Shown here piece after piece: positions 48,602-57,408 of a stretch of 64,000 nt of DNA. Source of the DNA: Bradyrhizobium sp. WD16 (GTDB taxonomy: Bacteria; Pseudomonadota; Alphaproteobacteria; Rhizobiales; Xanthobacteraceae); NCBI RefSeq assembly GCF_024181725.1, contig NZ_CP028908.1, positions 124,001 to 188,000 on the forward strand, read 5' to 3'. The position numbers and the translations under genes were made by a program. Within the stretch, counting starts at the first letter, position 1, and each line of letters starts with the position of its first letter. The notes under the pieces are model-generated. The model was not told where the DNA came from. It searched no databases and worked only from the letters and a program-made list of their open reading frames with translations.

Positions 48602-49270
48602 ATGAGAGAGACGATGGACAACCCCAGCCGCTCGGAACGATCCCGCAATGCCGCGCTCCAGGCGGCGCTTACGATCGTCGCACGCGACGGCCCCGGCCGG
48701 CTGACGCTCGACGCGATCGCACGCGAAAGCGGTTTGAGCAAGGGCGGCGTGATGCATCAATTTCGGACCAAGCAGGCGGTCCTCAAGGCGCTGCTCGAAC
48801 ATCAGACGGCCTATTTCGAAGACTTCTCCCGCCAATACATCGCCAAGACGACCTCCTCGCAGCCTGAACTCGCTGCACAGATCGCTACCTTGCGCGAGGT
48901 CATCGCCAGGCCGCGTTCAGAGGCTTTCGCCATTCTCGCGGCCCTGGCCGACGATCCCGGCCTGCTCGCCGGCTCCCGGGATATCGATGCCCGGAAGGTC
49001 AAGACCCTGAAGGCCGAGGCCGCTGACCCGCAGCTCGCCCTGCTGCGCTGGTCCGCGGCAAGAGGGCTGGCATTGAGCGCCCTGTTCGGTCTGTGTCCGC
49101 TCGCCGACAGGGACCGCAACGAATTGTTCGAGCGCCTGCTCGACGATGCGCAATGGACCACACTCGCCAAGAGGCCGGCGCGGCGGCCGGCCTCGCCCGG
49201 TCGCGCTGGAAAGGCCAAACCCACGGCTCGCGCCAGCGAACGGTCGCGGCGCCTCAAAAAGAGCACTTGA
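48602..49270 (+). CDS. TetR/AcrR-family transcriptional regulator
   Basis: The protein has 222 residues from ATG 48602 (218 from ATG 48614). The N-terminal TetR helix-turn-helix is clear (LTLDAIARESGLSKGGVMHQFRTKQAVLKALLEH), with a TetR ligand domain and a basic, Ala/Lys-rich tail. Its likely target is the acyltransferase gene 242 bp downstream on the same strand. A frameshifted copy of its 5' end lies beyond that gene at 50719. Confidence 0.93.
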   Translation: MRETMDNPSRSERSRNAALQAALTIVARDGPGRLTLDAIARESGLSKGGVMHQFRTKQAVLKALLEHQTAYFEDFSRQYIAKTTSSQPELAAQIATLREVIARPRSEAFAILAALADDPGLLAGSRDIDARKVKTLKAEAADPQLALLRWSAARGLALSALFGLCPLADRDRNELFERLLDDAQWTTLAKRPARRPASPGRAGKAKPTARASERSRRLKKST

Positions 49271-49512
49271 AAACCATCCGGTCGGTTTTATAAGGGGCGT
49301 ATGGGGGACAAGGCATGAGCGCAGCCGTCGCCGTCTGCAACGGCTGTTCGGTTGTGCTCCAGGAAACGAAAGCCTACATCGGCGACGGCGCCATTCTCCT
49401 CGACCGCCGAGTCATGGCGGCGCTGTGAAATGGCGCACAATCGAACGCCTTTCACAGGCTCCGGGTGCGCACGGAGTGCCCTCCGTTTTCCTTCAAATGG
49501 TAGTGTGGTTGA

Positions 49513-50652
49513 ATGCGACGTACCGATATCGACCTGTTGCGCGTCCTGTTGTGTGGTGGCGTCATCTTCGCCCATGCCCTGCTGATCTTCGCCGACGAAC
49601 CGCGATACCACCTCAAAAGCGCCGTACCCGATGCCATGGCATCGCTGATCTATGCCTTCCTGCGGCCGACCCTGATGACGAGCTGGTTCATTCTTGGCGG
49701 CTGGGCGGCGCTGAAGTCGTTCCGCAGCCGCGGCCCTGCACAGTTCGCCCGCGAGCGGATGACGCGCCTGCTCGTGCCGCTCGCGGTGGGGACCATCACG
49801 TTCGGCTCGGCGATCAAATACATCGAACTGCGGCACGGTATCGACATCGGCCTGCACGGATTCCGACTGGTCGACCCGATCGATACTCCCTTCTTCACGT
49901 TCTTTCCCCACAACCTCGCCTATCTCAATCGGGTGAGCTGGTCTCATCTCTACTTCCTGGCCTATCTCTTCCTGATGTCGCTGCTGATGCTGCCGCTGCT
50001 GTCGTGGCTGGTTCGCCGAGCCCCGCCCGCCGGCATGGCGCCGCGTTGGACCGTGCATGGGCCGGCGCTGGTCATGGGCGCGTATTTGGCTGTCACCCAT
50101 GGCTATTGGCCGTATTTGCCCAATCTCATTCACGACTGGGCCAACTTCTTCTTCTTCACCTTGTGTTTCGCCCTGGGCGCCCTTGTCGCCTGGTGGCCGG
50201 GATTCGAGGCGCGGCTGCGCTCTGAAGCGCTCTGGCTTGCCATCGTGATGCTGGTCGCGTTTGCCGGCGTTCGTGCATGGGAGGACACCACGGCCGGGCG
50301 CATCTGCGTCGGCCTCCTCGGATGGAGCGCATTCGCGACCTTTACCGCCCTGGCATTCCGTTTCCGCCCGGGAGAGTCGCGACTGCTGACCTATCTCAAC
50401 GACGCGATGCTGCCGGTCTTCATCATCCATCACGCCCCGCTATTGCTGATCGGCTGGGCCGTATTGACAGTGCCGATGGCGGTCTGGCTCAAGATCCCCC
50501 TGGTCGCACTGGGCGGAACAGCTGTTGCGCTCGCCGGCTATCACTGGCTCATCCGACCGTGGCCGGCGATGCGCTTCCTCTTCGGCTTGAGCCCCGCACC
50601 TGGGAAAAATGCAGCGAACCGCGCAGCGATGGCTGCGGTGCCCGGCGAATAG
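49513..50652 (+). CDS. Acyltransferase-3 family membrane protein
   Basis: The protein has 379 residues with about ten helices. It opens with RRTDIDLLRVLLCGGVIFAHAL (key histidine), has WFILGGWAALKSFRSRGPAQFARERMTRLLVPL with the typical arginines, and ends with YLNDAMLPVFIIHHAPLLLIGW. It probably O-acetylates a surface glycan. It is similar in kind to the operon gene at 42886 but not a close copy. Lies between a TetR gene and a TetR fragment. Confidence 0.9.
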   Translation: MRRTDIDLLRVLLCGGVIFAHALLIFADEPRYHLKSAVPDAMASLIYAFLRPTLMTSWFILGGWAALKSFRSRGPAQFARERMTRLLVPLAVGTITFGSAIKYIELRHGIDIGLHGFRLVDPIDTPFFTFFPHNLAYLNRVSWSHLYFLAYLFLMSLLMLPLLSWLVRRAPPAGMAPRWTVHGPALVMGAYLAVTHGYWPYLPNLIHDWANFFFFTLCFALGALVAWWPGFEARLRSEALWLAIVMLVAFAGVRAWEDTTAGRICVGLLGWSAFATFTALAFRFRPGESRLLTYLNDAMLPVFIIHHAPLLLIGWAVLTVPMAVWLKIPLVALGGTAVALAGYHWLIRPWPAMRFLFGLSPAPGKNAANRAAMAAVPGE

Positions 50653-50718
50653 GCCGTTTCGCAAATCGTTAAGCCGCATGTCGCTGCATTGCGGGGCCCG
50701 ACAGCTCGACGAAAAGAC

Positions 50719-50813
50719 ATGAACAACGCAGACGGTCGGAACAGTCCCGCAACGCCGCACTCCGGCGGCGCTCACAATCGTCGCGCGCGACGGTCCCGGT
50801 CGGCCGACAATTG
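50719..50813 (+). pseudogene. Frameshifted fragment of a TetR gene 5' end
   Basis: Aligned by eye, 95 bp starting at ATG 50719 resemble the first 95 bp of the TetR gene at 48614: TCGGAACAGTCCCGCAACGC here against TCGGAACGATCCCGCAATGC there. With two frame changes the product would read RRSEQSRNAAL and then AALTIVARDGPGRPT, against RSERSRNAAL and AALTIVARDGPGRLT. The rest of the gene is missing. It is a relic of a duplicated or once-flanking TetR paralogue. Confidence 0.75.
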
Positions 50814-50966
50814 TAAAACGAAGCGAAACAAAAACGGCTGCTGAGCGCCTTCCGAGGTGCATGGTTCCAATAAGCTTGCCGCGGGAGTGTCATGGGATAG
50901 GATGTTCAGCGACATCCAGACCGGCAATTGTCTCGATTTTTTCGGGTGAATCTTCGAGGAACGACG

Positions 50967-51572
50967 ATGAAGCCAGAACGCCTGACCGCCTTCAGCGACG
51001 GTGTGATCGCGATCGTGATCACCATCATGGTGCTGGAACTCAAGGTTCCCCATGGCGCGGACCTGACCGCCGTCGCGGCCATGCTGCCGGTCTTTCTCAG
51101 TTATGTGCTGAGCTTCGTCTATGTCGCCATCTACTGGAATAATCACCACCATCTGATGCAGGCCTGCGTTCATGTCGACGGCGGCATCCTCTGGGCCAAC
51201 ATGCATCTGTTGTTCTGGCTGTCGCTGATTCCGTTCGCCACCGGATGGATGGGCGAAAACCACTTCGCCAGCATTCCCACTTCGCTCTACGGCGCTGCGC
51301 TGCTGATGCCTGCCGTCGCTTATTTCATCCTCCAGCACACGATCATCAGACACCACGGCAGGCAGAGCGTCATCGCCAGGGCCATCGGCGCCGACCACAA
51401 GGGCAAGCTCTCGGCGGCCTTCTACGCCGCTGGCATGATCGTCGCGCTCTTCATGCCGTGGCTTGCCGGTGCGCTCTACGCGCTGGTTGCGCTGATGTGG
51501 GTCATACCTGACCGGCGGATCGAAAAGGCCTTGGCCGAATCGCGGCGCGCCGATGCCGACGAGGTCCGCTGA
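50967..51572 (+). CDS. TMEM175-like (DUF1211) potassium channel-type membrane protein
   Basis: From the ATG at 50967 the protein has 201 residues with six helices. The first carries the signature RLTAFSDGVIAIVITIMVLE (RxxxFSDG), followed by FVYVAIYWNNHHHLMQACVHVDGGILWANMH-like helices 2-3. Bacterial relatives form tetrameric K+ channels in the inner membrane. Length and single repeat match the bacterial form. It is monocistronic. Confidence 0.9.
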   Translation: MKPERLTAFSDGVIAIVITIMVLELKVPHGADLTAVAAMLPVFLSYVLSFVYVAIYWNNHHHLMQACVHVDGGILWANMHLLFWLSLIPFATGWMGENHFASIPTSLYGAALLMPAVAYFILQHTIIRHHGRQSVIARAIGADHKGKLSAAFYAAGMIVALFMPWLAGALYALVALMWVIPDRRIEKALAESRRADADEVR

Positions 51573-51762
51573 CTTGCGGCCGAGGGGCCGGAACGGCAAC
51601 ACCCTGATCCGCCTCGGCAGGATCGACCGCCGCAGCGCGCGCCCCCGTGGAAAGCGCCTGTGAGCAGGTCACCGGCAAGTGAAGCGCCCCTGGCGCATGA
51701 GACGGACCGTGTCGCAAGTTCCAAATTGACAGACCGCGCCGCCTTGGCTGTACTTCTCCGAT

Positions 51763-51780
51763 GGGGATTGCGATCTCCCC
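51763..51780. repeat. Short palindrome shared with 34470-34487
   Basis: GGGGATTGCGATCTCCCC occurs here, directly against the CTAG border of a D hairpin, and identically at 34470. Arms GGGGA/TCCCC with an eight-base loop. It may be part of the target or an outer arm of the element family. Confidence 0.6.
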
Positions 51781-51781
51781 A

Positions 51782-51944
51782 CTAGTGTCCCGGTTCTAAC
51801 GTTCCTATCACTTTGCTGCGAGCGCTCGTACGAACGTTAGAACCAAAGGGACACTAGCATCGTGATGATTCTAGTGCGGTGGATCTGACGCTCGTACGAC
51901 GAATTCGCTGCAATGCCGATACGAGCGTCAGATCCAGCGCTCCG
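51782..51944. repeat. Twin-hairpin element locus 7: D-C unit
   Basis: D hairpin 51782-51857, 13-bp spacer (CATCGTGATGATT), C hairpin 51871-51944 with its right border decayed (GATCCAGCGC in place of GATCCACCGCACTAG). Same order and orientation as at 48408. It lies between the TMEM175 gene and the FAH-family gene. Confidence 0.9.
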
Positions 51945-52063
51945 TGATGAGCGCGTCAAGTGCCATCACGCGCCGTGCGCCTGGCAAAATCGTCCCGCGC
52001 CGCTTCTCTTTCGGGCCAACCCCAAATATGAAGATCCGGGGAAACGCCTGAAGTGGAGCACAC

Positions 52064-53236
52064 ATGGTTTCGTTGAATGCAACGTCCGTCCTGCCGGACG
52101 ATGGCACTGCCGGCACCCTGGTCGGCCGCGTCTTCTTGCCTGCCGCCGCGGGTCCTTCCGTGGTCGCCATCCGCCGCGGCGGCGTATTCGACGTCACCGC
52201 CCGGTTTCCGACCGTGAGCGCGCTGGCCGAGGAGGTCGATCCGGCCGCGGCGCTGAACAGCACGGACGGCGAGCGGATCGGCGATCTCGAGGCCATTGCG
52301 GCCAATACCCCGCCCGACACGCGCGATGCCGCGAGGCCATGGCTGCTCGCGCCGATTGATCTTCAAGTGCTCAAGGCCGCTGGCGTAACCTTCGCTGTCT
52401 CCATGCTGGAGCGGGTGATCGAGGAGCGAGCCCGCGGCAATCCGTCGGCGGCGGAAGCGATCCGCGCCGAGGTCGTGCGCCTGGTCGGCGACGACCTGTC
52501 AAAGCTCAAACCAGGATCCGCCGCGGCGATGCATCTCAAAGAGGTGCTGATCGCCCAGCAGGCCTGGAGCCAGTATCTCGAAGTCGGTATCGGCCCCGAT
52601 GCCGAAGTCTTCACCAAGGCGCCGGTGCTCTCGTCGGTCGGCACCGGCATAGATGCGGGCCTGCATCCAAAATCGACCTGGAACAACCCGGAGCCGGAGG
52701 TCGTGCTCGCGGTGTCGAGCCGCGGCAAGATCGTCGGCGCGACGCTCGGCAACGACGTCAACCTGCGGGATTTCGAGGGGCGCTCGGCACTGCTGCTATC
52801 CAAGGCCAAGGACAACAATGCCTCCTGCGCGATCGGGCCGCTGCTGCGACTGTTCGACCATAGCTTCGGTCTCGACGACGTGCGCCGGATGGAGGTCGCC
52901 CTCACCGTGACCGGTGACGACGGCTTCACCCTCGAAGGCCATTCTTCGATCGCCAGGATCAGCCGCGATCCCGAGGATCTCGTTGCCCAGACAGTCGGTC
53001 CGGTCCACCAATATCCCGACGGCTTCGTACTCTTCCTCGGCACCATGTTCGCGCCGGTCAAGGATCGCGACGCCCACGGCCAGGGCTTCACCCACAAGCG
53101 CAACGACATCGTCACCATCGCCGCGCCGAAGCTCGGCAGGCTGATCAACCGCATGCGGCCGAGCGACGAATGCGAGCCATGGCAGTTCGGCATCACGGCG
53201 CTGATGACGAGTTTGGCCCGGCGAAAATATCTTTGA
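52064..53236 (+). CDS. Fumarylacetoacetate hydrolase (FAH) family protein
   Basis: The protein has 390 residues. FAH-fold signatures are WNNPEPEVVLAVSSRGKIVGATLGNDVNLRDFEGRSALLLSKAKDN (as separate motifs: metal-site EPEVVL and NDVNLRDFEG) and a late FLGTMFAPVKDRDAHGQGFTHKRNDIV-type loop. The N-terminal 100 residues are an extra domain. Members are hydrolases or decarboxylases of 2-keto-3-deoxy sugar acids or dehydratases of that kind; with gudD elsewhere in the window a sugar-acid role is plausible but unproven. Confidence 0.9.
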   Translation: MVSLNATSVLPDDGTAGTLVGRVFLPAAAGPSVVAIRRGGVFDVTARFPTVSALAEEVDPAAALNSTDGERIGDLEAIAANTPPDTRDAARPWLLAPIDLQVLKAAGVTFAVSMLERVIEERARGNPSAAEAIRAEVVRLVGDDLSKLKPGSAAAMHLKEVLIAQQAWSQYLEVGIGPDAEVFTKAPVLSSVGTGIDAGLHPKSTWNNPEPEVVLAVSSRGKIVGATLGNDVNLRDFEGRSALLLSKAKDNNASCAIGPLLRLFDHSFGLDDVRRMEVALTVTGDDGFTLEGHSSIARISRDPEDLVAQTVGPVHQYPDGFVLFLGTMFAPVKDRDAHGQGFTHKRNDIVTIAAPKLGRLINRMRPSDECEPWQFGITALMTSLARRKYL

Positions 53237-53346
53237 GGGATCATTCCCGTCGCTGGCGGCACGCCGGCGACGGCTGAACCTGCAGCCGAGCCGCCAGTGA
53301 GGTACCGATCGCAATCTCGCCCAAGCCTGTCGCCGCGGCAGCCGGA

Positions 53347-53835
53347 TTACAGCCAGCGTCGCACGCGTTCGCAATAATCGACATAAGGCTGGCCGAAACG
53401 GTCCCGCAATGCGGCTTCCTCCATGGGGATCGTGATTGCATTCAGCACCAGCAAGGGAACGGGCAACAGCAGCAGCGCCCATACCAGATCGAGGACGAGC
53501 GCCAGGCCGACATAGACGAGGCTGACGCCCAGATACATCGGGTTCCGCGTCCACCTGAAAGCACCAGCGGTGACAAGGTGCGAGGGCCGGCCAACTGGAT
53601 TGAGGGTGGTGCGTCTGAGCCCGAACAGCACGGCGCTCGAAGCGGCGAGGACAACGCCGGCGACGGCGAGGAGCCAGCCGCCCCAGCGCAGCCCTTCGGA
53701 GTCCGCATCGAACGACCACGGATAAAGCTGGTCCAGTCCAAGCCCGACCAGGAAGGTGACGGCGCAGAGAATCGGTGCCGGAACTCCGGCGAGATAGCCG
53801 AAACGAGAAATCTGCCCGTCAGCTTGCCCGGACAT
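53347..53835 (-). CDS. Isoprenylcysteine carboxyl methyltransferase-like (ICMT/PEMT) membrane protein
   Basis: From the ATG at 53835 the protein has 162 residues with four hydrophobic helices. The C-terminal methyltransferase signature is FRWTRNPMYLGVSLVYVGLA followed by the EEAALRDRFGQPYVDYCERVRRWL end. It would methylate a lipid or small hydrophobic molecule at the membrane; no prenylcysteine substrate is implied in bacteria. Confidence 0.9.
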   Translation of the reverse strand: MSGQADGQISRFGYLAGVPAPILCAVTFLVGLGLDQLYPWSFDADSEGLRWGGWLLAVAGVVLAASSAVLFGLRRTTLNPVGRPSHLVTAGAFRWTRNPMYLGVSLVYVGLALVLDLVWALLLLPVPLLVLNAITIPMEEAALRDRFGQPYVDYCERVRRWL

Positions 53836-54312
53836 TCGACCTGCCTCACCGTTGCACGTCAGTTGAGCCTCACCCGGCTCACAATAGAGGATGGCGGATT
53901 CACTGCAAAGCTCTGCGGTGCCAGGACCTGTCACCAAGCCAAATTGCGAGCATCGCCGCATTTCATCGGCACAGATTTTGGTTCACGATGTTCGATCGCA
54001 TATGGCGGACCGCCATGGTCGCGCTCCCGGTTGCGGCGCTCGCCTTCCCGCACTCGTTCCAGCCGGCTGCAGCGGCCGAGGTCGACGCAGGCCGAACCGC
54101 CAGTTCTCATGGACTTAAATCGAGAGCGGGCCGACCGTGTGGCGGGTCGAGATCGGCAAACTGACCGATGCACGGCCGCCGGCTTGAAGGCCTCGATGCC
54201 GGATGCGCGCCACGGAGCGCCAGAGACCTCAGGCGACGATCTTGAGCGGCGGCAGGGACGATCTTGAGCGGCGGCAGGCAAGGCGGTTTCGAGCCGGTCC
54301 TGCCCTTCGCAC
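53836..54312. other. Intergenic region with a possible truncated exported-protein frame
   Basis: At 53988-54164 on the plus strand an ATG opens a 58-residue frame that begins like a signal peptide (MFDRIWRTAMVALPVAALAF ending in AAAAE) but then runs into Ser/Arg/Gly-rich sequence; this may be the start of a decayed exported-protein gene. A 22-bp perfect tandem duplication follows at 54235. No other gene is supported. Confidence 0.35.
54235..54278. repeat. Perfect 22-bp tandem duplication
   Basis: The unit beginning GACGATCTTGAGCGG and ending GGCAGG occurs twice without a gap (54235-54256 and 54257-54278). It is noncoding and probably a slippage product. Confidence 0.9.
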
Positions 54313-54453
54313 TCAGACGTCCTTTCCCGTGTTGCCCCGATGCCGCCGCACCCTGACTTCGATCGGGCGCGGAGCGGCCTGCGGGTTGGTGGCGAGCCAC
54401 ATCAGCGATGCGGGAACGGCAATGGCCAGCAGGAAGGCGAAGGTCTGCGACAT
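54313..54453 (-). CDS. Small membrane or exported peptide (46 aa)
   Basis: An ATG at 54453 preceded by CAGGAG opens 46 residues: a 20-residue hydrophobic start (SQTFAFLLAIAVPASLMWLA) and a basic tail (PIEVRVRRHRG). This fits a one-helix inner-membrane peptide with the basic end in the cytoplasm or a short exported peptide. It lies 18 bp from the edge of a hairpin element and upstream on the other side is the ICMT gene. No family recognised. Confidence 0.55.
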   Translation of the reverse strand: MSQTFAFLLAIAVPASLMWLATNPQAAPRPIEVRVRRHRGNTGKDV

Positions 54454-54471
54454 GACGATCTCCTGAGCAAT

Positions 54472-54625
54472 GTGCGGTGGATCTGGCGCTCGTATGCTGC
54501 AATGGAATACGAAGGTTTGCGACAGGGCACTAGCAAAATCAAAGTGCTAGTGTGGCTTATGTCTCGCAATTGCCTACGAGAGGGTTGCCGCGAAGGCGGT
54601 AGGCAATTGCGAGACGCCACACTAG
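54472..54625. repeat. Twin-hairpin element locus 8: mosaic remnant plus B hairpin
   Basis: The left half (54472-54533) is a mosaic: it begins like C (GCGGTGGATCTG), has a C/D-like centre (GCTGCAATG), and ends like A (GACAGGGCACTAG). The usual spacer (CAAAATCAAAGTG) leads to an intact B hairpin 54547-54625. The final CTAG of B provides the stop codon of the Crp/Fnr gene. Confidence 0.85.
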
Positions 54626-55308
54626 CTGTCGAGACGGGACAACCGCACACGATCCCGGATTGCGATCTGCCGGGCGCTCGTGAATTCCACCACGCCCTCG
54701 TCGCTGAGCTGCGACAGCGATCGCGACACCGTCTCGAGCGTCAGACCGAGATAGTCGCCGATATCGCGCCGACTCATCGGCAATCCCCGCGCCTGCGCGC
54801 GACAGAGCCGGCGATCCATTTCGAGGAGGAAGGCCGCCACGCGCTCCAGAGCGGTCTTGCGCCCGAGCAGCAGCATGTGATCTTCCGCATGGCGCAGACC
54901 GTCGGACATCAGGCCCAACAGCCGGCGCGCGACCTCCATGTTCTTGCCCGCGACCGTCATCAGACTGCGCCTCTTCACCAGGCGGACATCGGTAGCGACC
55001 ACGGCTTCCGCCGTCATCCGATGGCGTGCTCCGCCCGACTCCATGCCGAAGACATCGCCCGGCATATAGAAGGCATGGATCTGGCGACGGCCGTCGCTGA
55101 GCAGCTTGTAGCTGCGCACGGCGCCCTTGATCACCTGGTAGACATATTCGGCTTGCTCCTCCTCGCCATAGATCTCCTCGTCCTTGCCGTAGGAGAACTC
55201 GGTGGCGATGATTCCGGCGATGGCGAAGGGGCCGAAACCAGCCATCGGAACTGCGAGATCGATTGATGCGGGAATGCCGTCGGTCATCAGGGGCGCTTGA
55301 AGCTGCAT
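54622..55308 (-). CDS. Crp/Fnr-family transcriptional regulator
   Basis: From the ATG at 55308 (AAGGAG ribosome site) the protein has 228 residues. A cyclic-nucleotide-binding-like beta roll (about 35-130: YVYQVIKGAVRSYKLLSDGRRQIHAFYMPGDVFGM) is followed by a helix-turn-helix (about 175-220: MSRRDIGDYLGLTLETVSRSLSQL). The recognition helix ExVSR matches the FNR/FixK class. The N-terminal cysteine cluster of FNR is missing, so it is more like FixK/NnrR-type regulators. Its TAG stop is the terminal CTAG of hairpin B. Confidence 0.93.
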   Translation of the reverse strand: MQLQAPLMTDGIPASIDLAVPMAGFGPFAIAGIIATEFSYGKDEEIYGEEEQAEYVYQVIKGAVRSYKLLSDGRRQIHAFYMPGDVFGMESGGARHRMTAEAVVATDVRLVKRRSLMTVAGKNMEVARRLLGLMSDGLRHAEDHMLLLGRKTALERVAAFLLEMDRRLCRAQARGLPMSRRDIGDYLGLTLETVSRSLSQLSDEGVVEFTSARQIAIRDRVRLSRLDS

Positions 55309-55536
55309 GGCCTTGCTCCTTGCTGCGTGTGGCCAAGACTTACCCCAGTTGAGATCGCATGGCATTTTGGGCCGACGCCTTAAGCAGATTCGCCTAAGGA
55401 CATTTCCGGAGGCCGCACCCGGGGCGGGTTCCCCTCCTGGAAGAACACTGAATCGGCTGCGAATTCAGGTCCTTGATGCCTCGCGGTGGCGCGGACGTCG
55501 ACAGTTGTACCTTCAGGCCCGCGCCGGGCAGCCGCA

Positions 55537-57408
55537 TCACGTCTCCGACATCGCCAGGCGATCGCGCCCGTTCTTCTTGGCGGTGTAGAGCGCTTTGTCC
55601 GCCGCATCGATCAGGACAACCGGTTGGATATCCCCGGCCGGCACCTGCGTGGCGCCGCCGACGCTGACCGTGATATGGAGCGCCGGCTGGTTGAGGACAT
55701 GAGGAATGCCGAGGGCACCGACCTCCTTCCTGACCCGTTCGCCGACCCTGGCGCAGCCAGCGGCGTCGGTATTGGGCAGCAGCACTGCGAACTCCTCGCC
55801 GCCGTAACGCGCGGCGACATCGGCGGGGCGCCGCGCCTGTTCGGCGAGAAGACGAGCCACACGGCGCAGGCATTCGTCGCCCGCCTGATGACCATAGTGG
55901 TCGTTGTATTTCTTGAACTGGTCGACGTCGATCAGCAGCAGCGACACCGGGCCACCCTCGCGCTGCGCCCGGCTCCATTCGTCCTGCAGGTGCTCATCGA
56001 AATGCCGGCGGTTGGCAAGGCCCGTCAGCCCGTCCGCCAGCGCCAGCGCCGCCAACTTATCCGCGGCATTCTTGTGCTCGGTGACGTCGCGGCAGATCGC
56101 CACCACGCCGTCGATGCGACCGATCCGGTTCCTGGTGACGCCGAGCGCGGTCTCCATCCAGATCTCGCCTTTCTCGCGGGTGCGGGTGCGATAGACGATC
56201 CTCGCCTCGTCGGTTTCGCCGTTCCGCAACGCCGCTTCCAGCTCCTGCACCCGCGGCAGATCCTCGGCATTGATGCCGGCGAGCGCCGACGTTCCCAGCA
56301 ATTGATCGGGCCGCCAACCGACAACCTGTGTGCTGGACGGCGAGACATAGCGGATGGTGCCGTCGAACCCGATGCGCATGACCATGTCGACGGAATGTTC
56401 GGCGAGCAGGCGGAAATCGGCCTCCCTGGCCGCCAACGCCCCCGCCATCTGCTCGCGCTGGCGCAACTGGCGCACGACGATGACGCCGCCGGCCGCGATC
56501 GCGCCTGTCAGTCCGACGACCATCGATATCCGGATCAGCGCCGCGCGCCGCCATGGCGCCAGAAGGTCGTCCTTCGATTCCGTCGCCAGCACCATGACGG
56601 GATAACGGCTGCCGAGCTGGTAGAAGCTCAGCCGCGGCAGGCCATCGAGCGGCGACTTGAAGTAATACACCCCGTGCGTCGGCCGCTGGTCGAGCCCCCT
56701 CAACAGCGGCGTCGCCGAAAGGTCCCGGCCGACATACCTGCTGTTGTCGCGGCTGCGGGCGAGCACGATGCCCACCTTGCTGACCAGCGAGATGGCACCA
56801 TTGGGTCCGACATCGAATTTGTCGTAGAACCTTACGAAGTAGTCGACGTCGATGGTGACCAGCGCGACACCGGCGAAGCCGCCATCCGGACGATCGACGC
56901 GTCGCGACACGGTGATGACCAGCTGACCGCCGGCGCCGCTCTCGACCGGCGGACCGATGAAGATGCCGCGATCGGCCGATGCGCGATGGTGCTGAAAATA
57001 GGCGCGGTCGCTGCTGTTGCGCCCGGCCAGCGCCACCGCCTCGCTGGTGGCGAGCCAGCGGCCATCCTCGCCAAAGACGAAGACCCCGCGAATCCGGTTG
57101 TCCGGCCTGCGCCGGTCCAGAACGGCTTGAACCTTCGCCACCGACGAAGCGGTGATGCCGTCGAGTTCGAGCTGGCTGACGAGGATGCTGAGCACCGTAT
57201 CGGCGAGCTCGAATGTGTCCTCGGCATGCTGCGACAGCGAGCGTGCCAGGTTCGCCATGTCGGTCTCGGCATTCTGCAGCTCGAACTGCCGCGCCGACCA
57301 CTCCCGCCAGCCGCTGAGCGCGACGATGGCGATACAGGACAGCGCGACGAAGGCCGCCACCGTCGGCGTCAACCGCCACCGTCTGATCCTCTCGCCGTCG
57401 CCGCTCAT
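55537..57408 (-). CDS. Membrane diguanylate cyclase (Cache-PAS-GGDEF)
   Basis: From the ATG at 57408 (AGGGGA ribosome site) the protein has 623 residues. Two membrane helices (about 17-37 and 285-307) flank a periplasmic Cache-type sensor (about 40-280). A PAS domain with PAC (about 330-445) leads to a GGDEF domain (about 460-615) with active site YGGEEF and the upstream inhibitory RxxD (RPAD, five residues before). It should make cyclic di-GMP under product control. Upstream sequence in frame exists but lacks a ribosome site. Monocistronic. Confidence 0.95.
   Translation of the reverse strand: MSGDGERIRRWRLTPTVAAFVALSCIAIVALSGWREWSARQFELQNAETDMANLARSLSQHAEDTFELADTVLSILVSQLELDGITASSVAKVQAVLDRRRPDNRIRGVFVFGEDGRWLATSEAVALAGRNSSDRAYFQHHRASADRGIFIGPPVESGAGGQLVITVSRRVDRPDGGFAGVALVTIDVDYFVRFYDKFDVGPNGAISLVSKVGIVLARSRDNSRYVGRDLSATPLLRGLDQRPTHGVYYFKSPLDGLPRLSFYQLGSRYPVMVLATESKDDLLAPWRRAALIRISMVVGLTGAIAAGGVIVVRQLRQREQMAGALAAREADFRLLAEHSVDMVMRIGFDGTIRYVSPSSTQVVGWRPDQLLGTSALAGINAEDLPRVQELEAALRNGETDEARIVYRTRTREKGEIWMETALGVTRNRIGRIDGVVAICRDVTEHKNAADKLAALALADGLTGLANRRHFDEHLQDEWSRAQREGGPVSLLLIDVDQFKKYNDHYGHQAGDECLRRVARLLAEQARRPADVAARYGGEEFAVLLPNTDAAGCARVGERVRKEVGALGIPHVLNQPALHITVSVGGATQVPAGDIQPVVLIDAADKALYTAKKNGRDRLAMSET

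Noticed and set aside
55378-55399. CCTTA...TAAGG inverted repeat upstream of the Crp/Fnr gene as an operator
   Set aside because: Arms of five bases with a 12-base centre are too weak, and it does not match the TTGAT-N4-ATCAA FNR/FixK box.
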